A stretch of DNA of 35,311 nucleotides, taken from Methylomicrobium sp035916875 (GTDB lineage Bacteria; Pseudomonadota; Gammaproteobacteria; Methylococcales; Methylomonadaceae). Position 1 is the first letter of the stretch; each line of letters starts with the position of its first letter. This document shows, piece by piece, positions 1-8,188 of the stretch. Position numbers and translations under genes: made by a program. The stretch spans positions 1-35,311 of the forward strand of contig NZ_JAXUHN010000044.1 in NCBI RefSeq assembly GCF_035916875.1, read 5' to 3'. The notes below the pieces were generated by a model, which ran no database searches, was not told the DNA's origin, and was given only the letters and a program-made list of their open reading frames with translations.

Positions 1-369
1 GAGCAGAAAAACTGGACCCACGCCAGGCAATTATTCGGCTACGACCGGCTGGACAAAGCCGCGCTGGTGCCGCTCATGAACGAGGTGTACAGCTCACTTT
101 GGTGCCCCTTGCAGAATCATTTCTGTCCCAGCCTGAAACTTCAGCAAAAACATCGCGACGGCGCCAAGGTCGTCAAAAAATACCATGCTCCACAAACCCC
201 TTACCAACGGGTGCTCGATCATCCTGACATCCCCGACTCCACCAAACAGGCCCTCCGGGAACACCATGCCAAGCTCAATCCATTTGCTCTCAAGGCCGCC
301 ATTGAGCAACAATTGAAACTCATTTTTTCACACGTCCAGGTTACCTCTAATGTGAGGCAACGACTTTGA
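1..369 (+). CDS. Integrase-core transposase, C-terminal part (5' end outside window)
   Basis: Frame 1 is open from the first base to a TGA at 367-369, giving 122 residues of a protein that begins outside the window. The text resembles the C-terminal part of integrase-type (DDE, IS481-like or Tn-associated) transposases: an NWT-x-x-RQLFGYDRLD block, a PLMNEVYS block, NHFCPSLKL, and a late PQTPYQRVLD block followed by LNPFALKAAIEQQL. The catalytic DDE residues lie upstream, so activity cannot be judged. The last 10 codons run into a short hairpin-forming repeat (339-360) that recurs just after the stop. This would be one edge of an insertion sequence; family assignment is by memory of motif text only. 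Confidence 0.7.
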   Translation, partial: EQKNWTHARQLFGYDRLDKAALVPLMNEVYSSLWCPLQNHFCPSLKLQQKHRDGAKVVKKYHAPQTPYQRVLDHPDIPDSTKQALREHHAKLNPFALKAAIEQQLKLIFSHVQVTSNVRQRL

Positions 370-398
370 CCCTTCGGTTACCTTTTTCTATGAGGCAA
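339..398. repeat. Tandem hairpin-forming repeat at the transposase end
   Basis: GGTTACCT-N6-TGAGGCAA at 339-360 recurs as GGTTACCT-N7-TGAGGCAA at 376-398. Each copy is itself an imperfect inverted repeat (TTACCTC against GAGGCAA). The first copy overlaps the end of the transposase frame. It may be a transposon terminus or a transposase binding site; this is inference. Confidence 0.45.
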
Positions 399-587
399 TA
401 CGGGGAGTCTTGACAAGGACTTAACACATGCTCCTCAAACAATCTGTTAAGTTCTACCGACAGCGTCCCGCAAGGTCGCGGAGCAGAAAGCATAACAGTA
501 TTAGCCGTCGAATCGTCTATAGTGTTTGTAAATCCGATACCAAAGCGCGGTATCGGGAACCAGGCAACATTTCATCCGGGAGAGTTT

Positions 588-1154
588 ATGCGCAAATTAG
601 CCGTTCAGTTGTCAATTGGGGCGCTATTGGCCGCATCGTACGCGCAAACATTGGCCGATCAGATCTACAAATGCAAAAATTCGGAAGGCCGCTTGATTTA
701 TCAAAAAACGCCTTGCTCCGCCAACGTCGAAACTCTCACATCTTGGACGCCGACCTTCAAAACCCAACCGGTTGTAGCCGCCGAAACAATTCCAGACGTC
801 ATGCCCCTGGCTCTGAAACAGCACGACAGCGGGCATTATTTTGTCGACGGCGAGATCAACGGCAAACCGCTCGTTTTTGTGATCGATACCGGCGCTTCGG
901 TCGTATCACTGCCTGGAACAGCCGCGTCGGCGGCCGGTATCAATTGCAAGAAGGCTGCGAGGATGGAGACCGCGAACGGCATTACCGAAGCCTGTACCGC
1001 CGTGATCCCGGAACTTAAATTCGGCCATTTCGTGATTAAGGATGTGGAAAGCATGATCGTGCCGAATCTGAGCCAGCCTCTGCTCGGCATGAACATTCTC
1101 CAGCATTTCAAGATCGCGCAGGATAAGGGCGAGATGCGCATTTCCGCGCATTAG
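588..1154 (+). CDS. Periplasmic retropepsin-like aspartic protease with DUF4124-like N-terminus
   Basis: This 188-residue protein has a signal peptide (about residues 1-23, cleaved after QTLA). A DUF4124-like segment follows (about 24-45; IYKCKNSEGR, YQKTPC), then a single retropepsin-type domain (about 75-185). The active-site loop V-I-D100-T-G-A-S matches the hallmark of clan AA proteases, and LLGMNIL (166-172) matches the second conserved block of the TIGR02281 group. One domain means it should work as a homodimer. The start at 588 is chosen because CGGGAGAG lies 4-11 bases upstream and the signal peptide begins there; an in-frame ATG at 522 would add 22 residues ahead of it. The substrate is unknown. 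It stands alone, convergent with the next gene. Confidence 0.8.
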   Translation: MRKLAVQLSIGALLAASYAQTLADQIYKCKNSEGRLIYQKTPCSANVETLTSWTPTFKTQPVVAAETIPDVMPLALKQHDSGHYFVDGEINGKPLVFVIDTGASVVSLPGTAASAAGINCKKAARMETANGITEACTAVIPELKFGHFVIKDVESMIVPNLSQPLLGMNILQHFKIAQDKGEMRISAH

Positions 1155-1159
1155 CCGGC

Positions 1160-1182
1160 GTCGCCCGGAATGATCGGGCGAC
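1160..1182. terminator. Hairpin between convergent genes
   Basis: GTCGCCCG (1160-1167) and CGGGCGAC (1175-1182) form a perfect 8-bp stem with a 7-nt loop, six bases after the protease stop codon. The T-run after it is weak (GATGTTTCC). It sits between convergent genes and may serve both strands. Confidence 0.6.
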
Positions 1183-1240
1183 GATGTTTCCACGCCGTCC
1201 AGGACAGGCCGCGGCTAAACCTGGCCGCGTCGCGAGCTTA

Positions 1241-3112
1241 TCACTTCAATTTTGCAAGCCATGCCGGATCGATTCGGCAGCCGCCGACTTCGGGACGGTC
1301 GGCTATATCCTGTTCGAAATCCCGGTAAGTGGGCAATTGAAAGGCGATTCGGTTGATTTTGCCATCCGCGAATTCAAATTCGAGCGCGCCGCCTTTGGCC
1401 CTGGGACTGCCCTCCTTGGTGGTAAAGAGCAGGATGCCGATGCCCTTGCCTTGCTGTCCTGGCGCAGGACGCGCGCAGCTCAATTCGCCGATTTTAAGTC
1501 CCAGAAAAACCTCAGCCAGTTGCTTCGCGCCGACTTGAGCGCCCTCGCCCGGAATTGGCGAAACGGGCGAAGTTACCGGGACTACCGCCGAGGAAACCTC
1601 GGCGGAAGGCACTGGAGGCAAAGCGGTATTGACCGCCACAGGCGCTACGGGGGCGGTCGCCGCGGGCGGATTCAGCAGACTTTCCAGGCCGAAATCGCCC
1701 AAATGATTCTGCAGCAAGACCTTGCCGTTCACTTTGTCGGCCGCCATCAACAGCGGATACAATTGCCGCTCCATCTCGGCGGCCGAGGTATTTCTAAGCA
1801 CCGCCAGCAATTGCCGCTCAATCGATTGCAGGGGCGAGAATAACTGTTCCTGTTGGCGGCTCGTCGCGCCGAGTTGATCCCAATCGGCGGGCGTATTGAC
1901 TGCCAACCCCATCGCTTTCATCACCGCATAATCGTCTTCCGCGAGGCAGTTGCCGAAATTTTTCTTACGGTAACCCGCCATCGTTTTTGGGCGTATTTCG
2001 TTATCGAGCGCCTGCCGCCGATCGATATTGTAATTTTTCCAGTCGCCGCTATTCGCGAGGAAATAATACAACAGTGCATTACGGTCGAACTTGTTGAAGC
2101 CTAGCGCCTTGATGGTCAATTTCAATTTTCGGCAGTCCGTTTCGACATCCGAGTAATTTTTCCAGTCCGGCTTTAAATTTGGCTTGTCGGGATGCTGCGA
2201 TTGTTCGATCAATTGCGCAAGATTGATGTTGCCCGCCACCGATATGATCGGCGACGGTCTCAGCTCCTCGAAAGACAAGTCGCGAGCGTCGGGCACGCCT
2301 TCGGGACCGGCGCGCAACAGCAGCGTCGACGCGATTTCGGGATAAACTTTCAGTTCTCCCAACGGTTTGGTTTCCGGGCCGAACAAATTGAAGCCGCCTT
2401 CGTCGATCTGAAAGACCTTGAATGCAGCCTGGTTCAGTTTACCTGTTTTGCCGCTGTAGACTGCTAAGCCCGGCAAAGAATGCGACTCGGAGCTTTGCTT
2501 TGCCGATGACTGATTTTGCACGGGTGCGTTTTGTTGATTGCTCTGGACCCACTGTCCGGCCATCTGCCCCATGATCGCAACGCCGAGTCCCGCGCCGGTC
2601 AACGCCAGGATGCCGCTCGCCGCATTCACATCGCCGACCAGACTCGAAACATCCAGATCGCTGTTCGCATTGGTATAGAAATCGTAATCGACCTGTGTTT
2701 CCTTGCCGGTATCGAGCCGCAGCCACGGCGTCAGATACAACTTTTTCGCGTCGAATTTGAAATTGCACTTGCCGGTAGCGGCTTGATACAGAAAACCGGA
2801 CGCTTCGCCCTGGAATTTGACTACGTCGTTGCGAACGCGGTAAACCAGCGCGGCGGACAAATCGCCTTTTTGATAAGGCGCGAGGTCGGAACAGCCCCCT
2901 TTCAGGAAATTTTCGCCCTGAGCAGAGAATTCTGAAACCACCCGGACATAATAATCGTCGCCATCGATCGACTGAAAACCGGCCGGTGGCTGGAGGGGCT
3001 GCGCGGTCATTTCGGGGCGGTCTACCGCAATCTGGCGGGTTTCCGCGCAAGCTGTCAGCAAGACGGCGGCAAATAGTGTTAAATGTCGGAATGAACAGTG
3101 GTGAAGGGACAT
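1241..3112 (-). CDS. Large outer-membrane-type lipoprotein, function unknown
   Basis: This 623-residue protein starts with a lipoprotein signal (LLTAC, lipid-bearing Cys22). The mature part begins with a region containing several cysteines (about 75-115). A hydrophobic Gly/Ala-rich stretch follows (about 163-188; ASGILALTGAGLGVAIMG), which could insert in a membrane. A Gln/Ser-rich linker, a charged middle region and an Ala/Pro/Val linker (about 480-530) come next. The C-terminal domain (about 530-623) ends in an isolated cysteine-containing segment. Residue 23 is Ala rather than Asp, so outer-membrane sorting is expected. I do not recognise the family. No good ribosome binding site precedes the ATG, but the signal peptide fixes the start. 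It is divergent from tonB. Confidence 0.65.
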   Translation of the reverse strand: MSLHHCSFRHLTLFAAVLLTACAETRQIAVDRPEMTAQPLQPPAGFQSIDGDDYYVRVVSEFSAQGENFLKGGCSDLAPYQKGDLSAALVYRVRNDVVKFQGEASGFLYQAATGKCNFKFDAKKLYLTPWLRLDTGKETQVDYDFYTNANSDLDVSSLVGDVNAASGILALTGAGLGVAIMGQMAGQWVQSNQQNAPVQNQSSAKQSSESHSLPGLAVYSGKTGKLNQAAFKVFQIDEGGFNLFGPETKPLGELKVYPEIASTLLLRAGPEGVPDARDLSFEELRPSPIISVAGNINLAQLIEQSQHPDKPNLKPDWKNYSDVETDCRKLKLTIKALGFNKFDRNALLYYFLANSGDWKNYNIDRRQALDNEIRPKTMAGYRKKNFGNCLAEDDYAVMKAMGLAVNTPADWDQLGATSRQQEQLFSPLQSIERQLLAVLRNTSAAEMERQLYPLLMAADKVNGKVLLQNHLGDFGLESLLNPPAATAPVAPVAVNTALPPVPSAEVSSAVVPVTSPVSPIPGEGAQVGAKQLAEVFLGLKIGELSCARPAPGQQGKGIGILLFTTKEGSPRAKGGALEFEFADGKINRIAFQLPTYRDFEQDIADRPEVGGCRIDPAWLAKLK

Positions 3113-3250
3113 GCTGTAATCTTGGAAGCGCCGCTTGCACGGCGGATATTAAAACGATAGGAAACCCGAAGATTCTATCATCTTTCGCTTATGCGGTTAA
3201 CGCCGATTTACGACCCACGCGGCATTGGCTCGAACCGAAAGCGCCGCCGA

Positions 3251-3280
3251 TTGGTAAATCAACGCCAGGACTATTAAAAT
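3251..3280 (+). promoter_or_regulatory. Probable sigma70 promoter of the tonB operon
   Basis: TTGGTA (3251-3256) and TAAAAT (3275-3280) are 18 bases apart. The predicted transcription start near 3287 leaves the ATG at 3315 inside the message, but not a TTG further upstream at 3288. I see no convincing Fur box. Confidence 0.5.
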
Positions 3281-3314
3281 ACCGGATTTGTTACGTTTCG
3301 GTCTGGTCACGGTA

Positions 3315-4085
3315 ATGCAGTTTTATAAAACCCAGGAAAACGCCCCGGGGAAGTTCCCCGGCGAATCGACGCGGTTGTTTCCTGATCGCTTGACCGGTGG
3401 AGAAAGTTCTCGGCGGCAATTGGCTGGCGTGTTTCTATCGGTATTGTTGCTGCATATTGTGCTGATGGTTTACCTGCGTCGATCGCCCGAACCGGAATCG
3501 CGCGCGCAGCCTTTGGTGATGGATGTGGCGCTGATTGCCTCGCCGACGCCACCCCAGGCGAAACCGGCTCCGCCCGCGCCGCCGGTCGTACAGCCCAAAC
3601 CCCAGCCCGCGCCGGTGAAACCCAAAAAAGCGCCGGCAATACCGAAGAAAAAGCCGATGATCCAGAAGCCGGTCAGTACGCCAGCGCCTGCACCTGAACC
3701 CGCGCCGGCGGCCGCGCGCCCCGCTGCGCCAATCAGTAGTCCGGCTCAGTCAAAGCCGGCGGCTGCGCCGGCAACGCCTCCTCAGCCGAAGACCGAACCC
3801 TTTACCGAAGCGAACTATCGAGCCAATTACAAATCCAATCCCAAGCCTGAGTATCCACGCACCGCGAAAAGCCGCGGCTGGCAGGGAAAAGTCTTACTGC
3901 GTGTCCAGGTCACCGCCGACGGCCATAGCGCAAGCGTTGAGGTGCAGCAAAGCAGCGGCCATGAATTGCTCGACGCCGCCGCGATCGAGGCGGTCAAGAA
4001 CTGGACCTTCATTCCGGCCAAACGCGGCGACACGCCGGTCGCCAGCATGGTCACCGTGCCGATCCAATTCAAATTGAACGAATAA
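3315..4085 (+). CDS. tonB: TonB energy-transducing protein
   Basis: TonB links the ExbB-ExbD proton channel to outer-membrane TonB-dependent receptors. The 256-residue product has an N-terminal cytoplasmic tail, one membrane helix (about 37-54, LAGVFLSVLLLHIVLMVYL) and a long Pro/Ala/Lys-rich periplasmic linker (about 75-170). The C-terminal TonB domain (about 175-256) contains YPRTAKSRGWQGKVLLRV and AAIEAVKNWTFIPAKRG, the conserved box that contacts receptors. ATG 3315 is preferred over TTG 3288 because of promoter position and start codon; neither has a good ribosome binding site. exbB follows after 16 bases, so this is one operon. Which receptor it serves is not shown here. Confidence 0.92.
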   Translation: MQFYKTQENAPGKFPGESTRLFPDRLTGGESSRRQLAGVFLSVLLLHIVLMVYLRRSPEPESRAQPLVMDVALIASPTPPQAKPAPPAPPVVQPKPQPAPVKPKKAPAIPKKKPMIQKPVSTPAPAPEPAPAAARPAAPISSPAQSKPAAAPATPPQPKTEPFTEANYRANYKSNPKPEYPRTAKSRGWQGKVLLRVQVTADGHSASVEVQQSSGHELLDAAAIEAVKNWTFIPAKRGDTPVASMVTVPIQFKLNE

Positions 4086-4101
4086 TTCCCTGGAGAAATT
4101 A

Positions 4102-4767
4102 ATGCCCTTGCAAATTCCGCCGTCGTTGATCATCGACGGAACCCTGTATATCTTGCTGATTTTTTCGGTGACGACCTGGACGATCATCGTGTTCAAGGCC
4201 TGGCAGTTCAGCCAAAACAGCCGCAACAATGCGCGTTACCTGGAGGTCTTTTGGGGCGCCCCGAATCTGGAAGCGGCTGAAAGTCTGCCTCCCGGCCTGG
4301 TGCGCGGCCCGAAGGCGAACATCGCGCAAAGCGGTTTCGCCTGGCTAGCCGACCTGAAACAAACCGGCGGCGCGGCGCTGAAATACCGAGGCGAGCCGGA
4401 AGCGTTGCTGGAGCAAGCCTTGCGCATCCAGACCCAACAGGAACTGCGGACGATGGAAAACGGCCTGACCCTGTTGGCCAGCATCGGCAGCACCGCGCCT
4501 TTCGTCGGCCTGTTCGGCACCGTACTCGGCATCATGAACGCCTTGCAGGACATCAGCAAGAGCGGCTCGGCGAGCCTCGATGTGGTCGCGGGCCCGATCG
4601 GCGATGCGCTGATCGCGACCGCGATCGGTATCGCGGTCGCGGTGCCGGCGGTGCTCGCCTACAACTATTATGTGAAACGCGCCAAGCAGCACCGGCTCGG
4701 CCTCGAAAATTTCGCCGACGGATTTCTGCATATAGCGTTCAATTCGGACGCTCACGCGAGGAAATGA
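4102..4767 (+). CDS. exbB: ExbB-type proton channel subunit (MotA/TolQ/ExbB family)
   Basis: This 221-residue inner-membrane protein has three predicted helices: about 10-30, about 125-150 and about 160-190. The conserved ExbB/TolQ block TLLASIGSTAPFVGLFGTV is at 123-141, and the conserved AIGIAVAVPAVLAYN block forms the last helix. With ExbD it forms the pentamer/dimer channel whose proton flow powers TonB. GGAGAAAT before the ATG at 4102 is a good ribosome binding site. exbD starts two bases after the stop, so translation is probably coupled. Its place directly after tonB makes ExbB more likely than TolQ. Confidence 0.92.
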   Translation: MPLQIPPSLIIDGTLYILLIFSVTTWTIIVFKAWQFSQNSRNNARYLEVFWGAPNLEAAESLPPGLVRGPKANIAQSGFAWLADLKQTGGAALKYRGEPEALLEQALRIQTQQELRTMENGLTLLASIGSTAPFVGLFGTVLGIMNALQDISKSGSASLDVVAGPIGDALIATAIGIAVAVPAVLAYNYYVKRAKQHRLGLENFADGFLHIAFNSDAHARK

Positions 4768-4768
4768 C

Positions 4769-5179
4769 ATGGCCTTTAAAGCGCAATCGGATGACCAGGA
4801 AGCGGTCAGCGAAATCAACGTCACGCCGCTAGTCGATGTGATGCTGGTGCTGGTGATCATTCTGTTGGTCACCGCGCCCCTCCTAACCCAGTCGGTCAAG
4901 GTGAACCTGCCGAAAACCGCGCAGACAACGGCGGACGTGAAAGATCAGCCATTGCAGTTGGGCATCGACGCGCAGGGCGCGATCACACTGAATAAAAAAC
5001 CGATCGCGGATACGACTGCGCTCGAAGCGGCTTTGAAAACCGAACTGACCCGCGATCCAGAAATTGCAGTGCACTTATACGCGGACCAGGCGGTCAACTA
5101 TGGCACGGTCGCCGAGATCATGGCAGCAGTGCAGCATGCGGGAATTGCAAAGATGGGCTTTGTGACGGTCGAACAGTGA
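4769..5179 (+). CDS. exbD: ExbD-type biopolymer transport protein
   Basis: This 136-residue protein has a short cytoplasmic N-terminus with the family hallmark INVTPLVDVMLVLVIILLV (about 16-34). That segment contains the single membrane helix and the essential proton-carrying Asp (VDVMLVL, D23). A periplasmic domain follows (about 50-136). It pairs with ExbB to energise TonB. The length is typical (about 135-145). The start lies two bases after the exbB stop, so it is the third gene of the tonB operon. Confidence 0.92.
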   Translation: MAFKAQSDDQEAVSEINVTPLVDVMLVLVIILLVTAPLLTQSVKVNLPKTAQTTADVKDQPLQLGIDAQGAITLNKKPIADTTALEAALKTELTRDPEIAVHLYADQAVNYGTVAEIMAAVQHAGIAKMGFVTVEQ

Positions 5180-5237
5180 ACAGACCCGATACGGAGCGCC
5201 AGCTTGTGTGGATTACTCAGGCCCTGTATGAATAGAA

Positions 5238-5243
5238 TATAAT
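5238..5243 (+). promoter_or_regulatory. Possible -10 box before the ABC importer genes
   Basis: TATAAT (5238-5243) lies 27 bases before the binding-protein start, but no clear -35 box is found 16-18 bases upstream. It suggests that the importer can be transcribed apart from tonB-exbBD. Confidence 0.3.
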
Positions 5244-5270
5244 CCGACTCCCGTAAGGATAAATGTCACC

Positions 5271-6236
5271 ATGAAACTCAAAAACACCCTGCTCAGCCTT
5301 CTTCTTTCGATCTCCTGCGCCACTGTGGCGGACGACAAACTCCCGATCCGTATCGGCGTGCAGGCCACCGGCACGTCCGGCTGGGAACTGTCGGTTTTGG
5401 AACGCGCTCCTGAAAGGGGAGCGCAACGTTTCGCGGTGCAGACTCAGCAACTCGCGAACGCCGAGGCCGGAAAAATCGCACTACAATCCGGCGCGGTCGA
5501 TATGATCATCTCGGACTGGATTTGGGTGTCCAGAATGCGCGCGGCGGGCTCCGATTTTACTTTTTATCCGTATTCGACCACCTCCGGCGCACTGATCGTT
5601 GCCGGTAATAGTCCGATCAAAGCGCTGTCCGATCTGAAGGGCAAACGTCTCGGCATTGCCGGCGGAGAGTTCGACAAAAACTGGCTGCTGCTGAAAGCGC
5701 TCGCCAAACGGCAACAGATCGATCTGGATGCGAGCGTCGAAAAAGTGTTCGGCGCCCCCCCCCTGATTGACGAACAATTGAAGCTCGGACGGATTGATGC
5801 CGCGCTTAACTACTGGCATTTCGCGGCGCGTCTGGAAGCCTTGGGTTACCGGCAAATCATAGACGGCAAAGGCATCCTGCAAGGACTCGGCATCACGGAG
5901 CCGGTAGCAAATCTCGGTTATGTGTTTAAACAAAGCTGGGCGGCGGCACATAAACAGGCGATAAACGATTTTCTGATGGCCACGGAAAGTGCGAAAAAGC
6001 AACTGTGCTCGGCGGATGAAACTTGGCGCGGCATAATTCCGCTGCTCAAGACCGATGACCCAGCCACCCGTGACAAACTCAGACAGCGCTATTGCGACGG
6101 CATTACGCAACCGGGGGGCAAAGCCGAGCGGCAGGCAGCGGAGCGCATCTATCTGCTGCTCCGTGAATTGAGCGGCAAACAGTTGACCGGCGATGCCGCG
6201 TCGTTACAGCCCGGCACCTTCTGGGCCCTCGACTAA
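5271..6236 (+). CDS. ABC importer substrate-binding protein, NitT/TauT (NMT1/SsuA-like) type
   Basis: The 321-residue protein has a signal peptide (about 1-20) and the layout of periplasmic binding proteins for sulfonates, taurine, nitrate or thiamine-precursor-like ligands. A first strand (IRIGVQATGTSGWEL) is followed by KIALQSGAVDMIISDWIWVSR near 70-88, SPIKALSDLKGKRLGIAGGEFDK near 115-137, and a second-domain hinge with IDAALNYWHFAARL. AGGATAA before the ATG is a good ribosome binding site. It heads a three-gene importer. The ligand cannot be read from the sequence; vitamin precursor, organosulfur compound and metal-chelate uptake are all open. Confidence 0.8.
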   Translation: MKLKNTLLSLLLSISCATVADDKLPIRIGVQATGTSGWELSVLERAPERGAQRFAVQTQQLANAEAGKIALQSGAVDMIISDWIWVSRMRAAGSDFTFYPYSTTSGALIVAGNSPIKALSDLKGKRLGIAGGEFDKNWLLLKALAKRQQIDLDASVEKVFGAPPLIDEQLKLGRIDAALNYWHFAARLEALGYRQIIDGKGILQGLGITEPVANLGYVFKQSWAAAHKQAINDFLMATESAKKQLCSADETWRGIIPLLKTDDPATRDKLRQRYCDGITQPGGKAERQAAERIYLLLRELSGKQLTGDAASLQPGTFWALD

Positions 6237-6248
6237 TCCCGGCGCATC

Positions 6249-6995
6249 TTGAGCAAACTGCAAAATTTTTTCCCGGCCCTGTCGCTGGCGGTCTTCCTCG
6301 CGGCATGGCAGGGCGTCGCGTTAGTATTGGACAGCACACTGCTGCCTTCGCCAGTGATCGTGGCCGGCGTCTTTTGGCTGGAATTGGTATCCGGGCAACT
6401 GGCTTACCATCTGGGCACGACTCTGATCCGCCTCATTGTCAGCTTCACGATCGCGATGCTGCTCGGCTCAGCAATCGGGCTTGCGCTTGGGCGCAACAAA
6501 AACCTGGATGCATTTTTCGACAACTGGCTGGTAATCTTTCTGAACATTCCGGCGCTGGTCACGATAATTCTTTGTTATGTCTGGTTCGGACTGACCGAAA
6601 CCTCGGCGATACTGGCGGTCGTGATCAACAAGCTGCCGAACGTGATCGTGACGATCCGCGAAGGCGCCCGTGCGCTCGATCAGGATTTACTGGACATGGC
6701 GCGCTGCTATCGGCTCAACCGGCTCAACACGCTCAGGCATGTGATCTGGCCGCAATTGCACCCCTTCATGATGAGCGCGACCCGCTCCGGCTTGGCGCTG
6801 ATCTGGAAAATCATCCTGATCGTCGAGCTCTTGGGCCGCAATAACGGCGTCGGCTTTCAACTGCATCTGTATTTTCAATTGTTCGATGTCGCCAGCATCC
6901 TGGCCTATTCGATCGCATTCGTGATCGTGATTCAGGGTATCGAGCACACGATTTTGAAACCGCTGGACAAAAAATCGCAACGGTGGCGCCGGTGA
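6249..6995 (+). CDS. ABC importer permease, NitT/TauT type
   Basis: The 248-residue protein has about six membrane helices and the cytoplasmic EAA loop of binding-protein-dependent permeases (about 136-170: REGARALDQDLLDMARCY...RHVIWPQLHP), which docks onto the ATPase. The only suitable start is TTG 6249, 12 bases after the binding-protein stop; the ribosome binding site is weak. The end overlaps the ATPase gene by 13 bases, implying coupled translation. Length and topology match SsuC/TauC-like proteins. Confidence 0.85.
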   Translation: MSKLQNFFPALSLAVFLAAWQGVALVLDSTLLPSPVIVAGVFWLELVSGQLAYHLGTTLIRLIVSFTIAMLLGSAIGLALGRNKNLDAFFDNWLVIFLNIPALVTIILCYVWFGLTETSAILAVVINKLPNVIVTIREGARALDQDLLDMARCYRLNRLNTLRHVIWPQLHPFMMSATRSGLALIWKIILIVELLGRNNGVGFQLHLYFQLFDVASILAYSIAFVIVIQGIEHTILKPLDKKSQRWRR

Positions 6996-7732
6996 CCGAC
7001 ATTCAGATCGACATCCGGCAAAAGGTTTACCCAGCCGTGGGTCAGGCCGCGCCGCATGCCGCGATCGCCAATTTTGAGCTGACCCTGAATGCCGGCGAAT
7101 TTGTATGCCTGGTCGGCCCGTCCGGCTGCGGCAAGACCACGCTGCTGAACATCGTCGCCGCTCTCGATCAGGATTATGACGGAGAAATCCGTATTGATCG
7201 GCGGCAGGCGCGACCGAAGATAGGTTATATCTTTCAAAACCCGCGCCTTTTGCCCTGGCGCACGGTCAGAGAGAATATCGAACTGGTGTTGCAGGGCCGG
7301 GACGCCGCCGAGACGGTCGATTTTATGCTAGAGACGATGCAACTGACCCGCTTTCAGCATGTCTATCCGGAACGCCTGTCGCTCGGCATGAGTCGAAGGG
7401 TCGCGATCATCCGCGCCTTCGCGATCGACCCCGAACTCTTGCTGATGGACGAGCCGTTCGTGTCGCTCGACCCGCCAACCGCGCGGCAGGTCCGGGAGCT
7501 TTTACTGGAGCTTTGGCGGAAACGCCCGCACACCGTGTTGTTCGTCACGCATGACCTGCGCGAAGCGATCGCGCTGGCCGACCGGCTGATTTTCCTGTCG
7601 CCTTCGCCGATGTCGATTGCCGGCGATATTCGCGTATCGATACCGCGGCACTTGCGGCAGGATGAAACCGAAATCGAGGCGTTCCGGCGGCAGCTTTTGG
7701 ACGGCGCACCCCATATAAAACAACTGCTGTAG
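6983..7732 (+). CDS. ABC importer ATPase, NitT/TauT type, with unusual signature motif
   Basis: The 249-residue nucleotide-binding subunit has Walker A GPSGCGKT (45-52), a Q-loop Gln85 (GYIFQNPRLLPW), Walker B LLLMDEP (152-158), a D-loop (SLD) and the switch His190 (FVTHD). The signature motif at 132-136 reads LSLGM where SsuB/TauB-like proteins have LSGGM, so one of the two conserved glycines is leucine. The start is GTG 6983, inside the permease gene. No further subunit follows; a small secreted protein lies 138 bases downstream. Confidence 0.87.
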   Translation: MAPVTDIQIDIRQKVYPAVGQAAPHAAIANFELTLNAGEFVCLVGPSGCGKTTLLNIVAALDQDYDGEIRIDRRQARPKIGYIFQNPRLLPWRTVRENIELVLQGRDAAETVDFMLETMQLTRFQHVYPERLSLGMSRRVAIIRAFAIDPELLLMDEPFVSLDPPTARQVRELLLELWRKRPHTVLFVTHDLREAIALADRLIFLSPSPMSIAGDIRVSIPRHLRQDETEIEAFRRQLLDGAPHIKQLL

Positions 7733-7870
7733 CGGTCCGGCGCCGGGCTCCGATCATGCCAAATCGGGGGTTGCTAATTGCACAAATTTGCCCGATACTA
7801 GCACCGATCAGGCTTTGTGAAACGTTAAAACCAGTAGGGCTACCCTATACACCATCGGAGACACATCATT

Positions 7871-8134
7871 ATGAAAAAAATAATTATTACGGGACTTCTG
7901 ACCGCGGGTATCGCGCTTTGCTCATTTACCGCGTCTGCCGACGAAAAATATCCGGCCGCCGATTTCCAGCCGAAAGTCGTTTTCATCGATCAGGATGCAG
8001 GCGCGGCAGCATCGAGCAGCAGTGCATCTGCTTCAACGAAATGCGCGGGACAAACACCCGCTGCGAAGCAAACCGAATTCGATCCGAAATACCCGGCCTC
8101 CAGCTTCGAGCCTAAAGTGCTGTATCCTAACTAA
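7871..8134 (+). CDS. Small secreted protein with duplicated KYPA-x-x-F-x-PKV motif
   Basis: The 87-residue product has a clear signal peptide (1-23, ending ASA). The mature 64 residues hold two copies of one motif: KYPAADFQPKVVF (26-38) and KYPASSFEPKVLY (73-85). A Ser/Ala/Thr-rich linker with a single cysteine (C58) separates them. GGAG lies 11 bases before the ATG. I do not recognise a family. Its position right after the ABC importer suggests, but does not prove, a link. The 138-base gap could hold its own promoter. It could be a binding peptide, an envelope-associated protein or a stress protein. Confidence 0.7.
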   Translation: MKKIIITGLLTAGIALCSFTASADEKYPAADFQPKVVFIDQDAGAAASSSSASASTKCAGQTPAAKQTEFDPKYPASSFEPKVLYPN

Positions 8135-8188
8135 GTCTCTTTTTTGCCTTGCCCCTTTTGGGAATAACACACCCTGAGGGTTCGAGAT

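Noticed and set aside
428..1018. Plus-strand frame of 196 codons over the protease gene
   Set aside because: Arg-rich shadow of the real frame at 588-1154; no ribosome binding site and no recognisable domain.
3288..4085. TTG start for tonB at 3288
   Set aside because: It falls at the predicted transcription start; ATG 3315 is the better codon.
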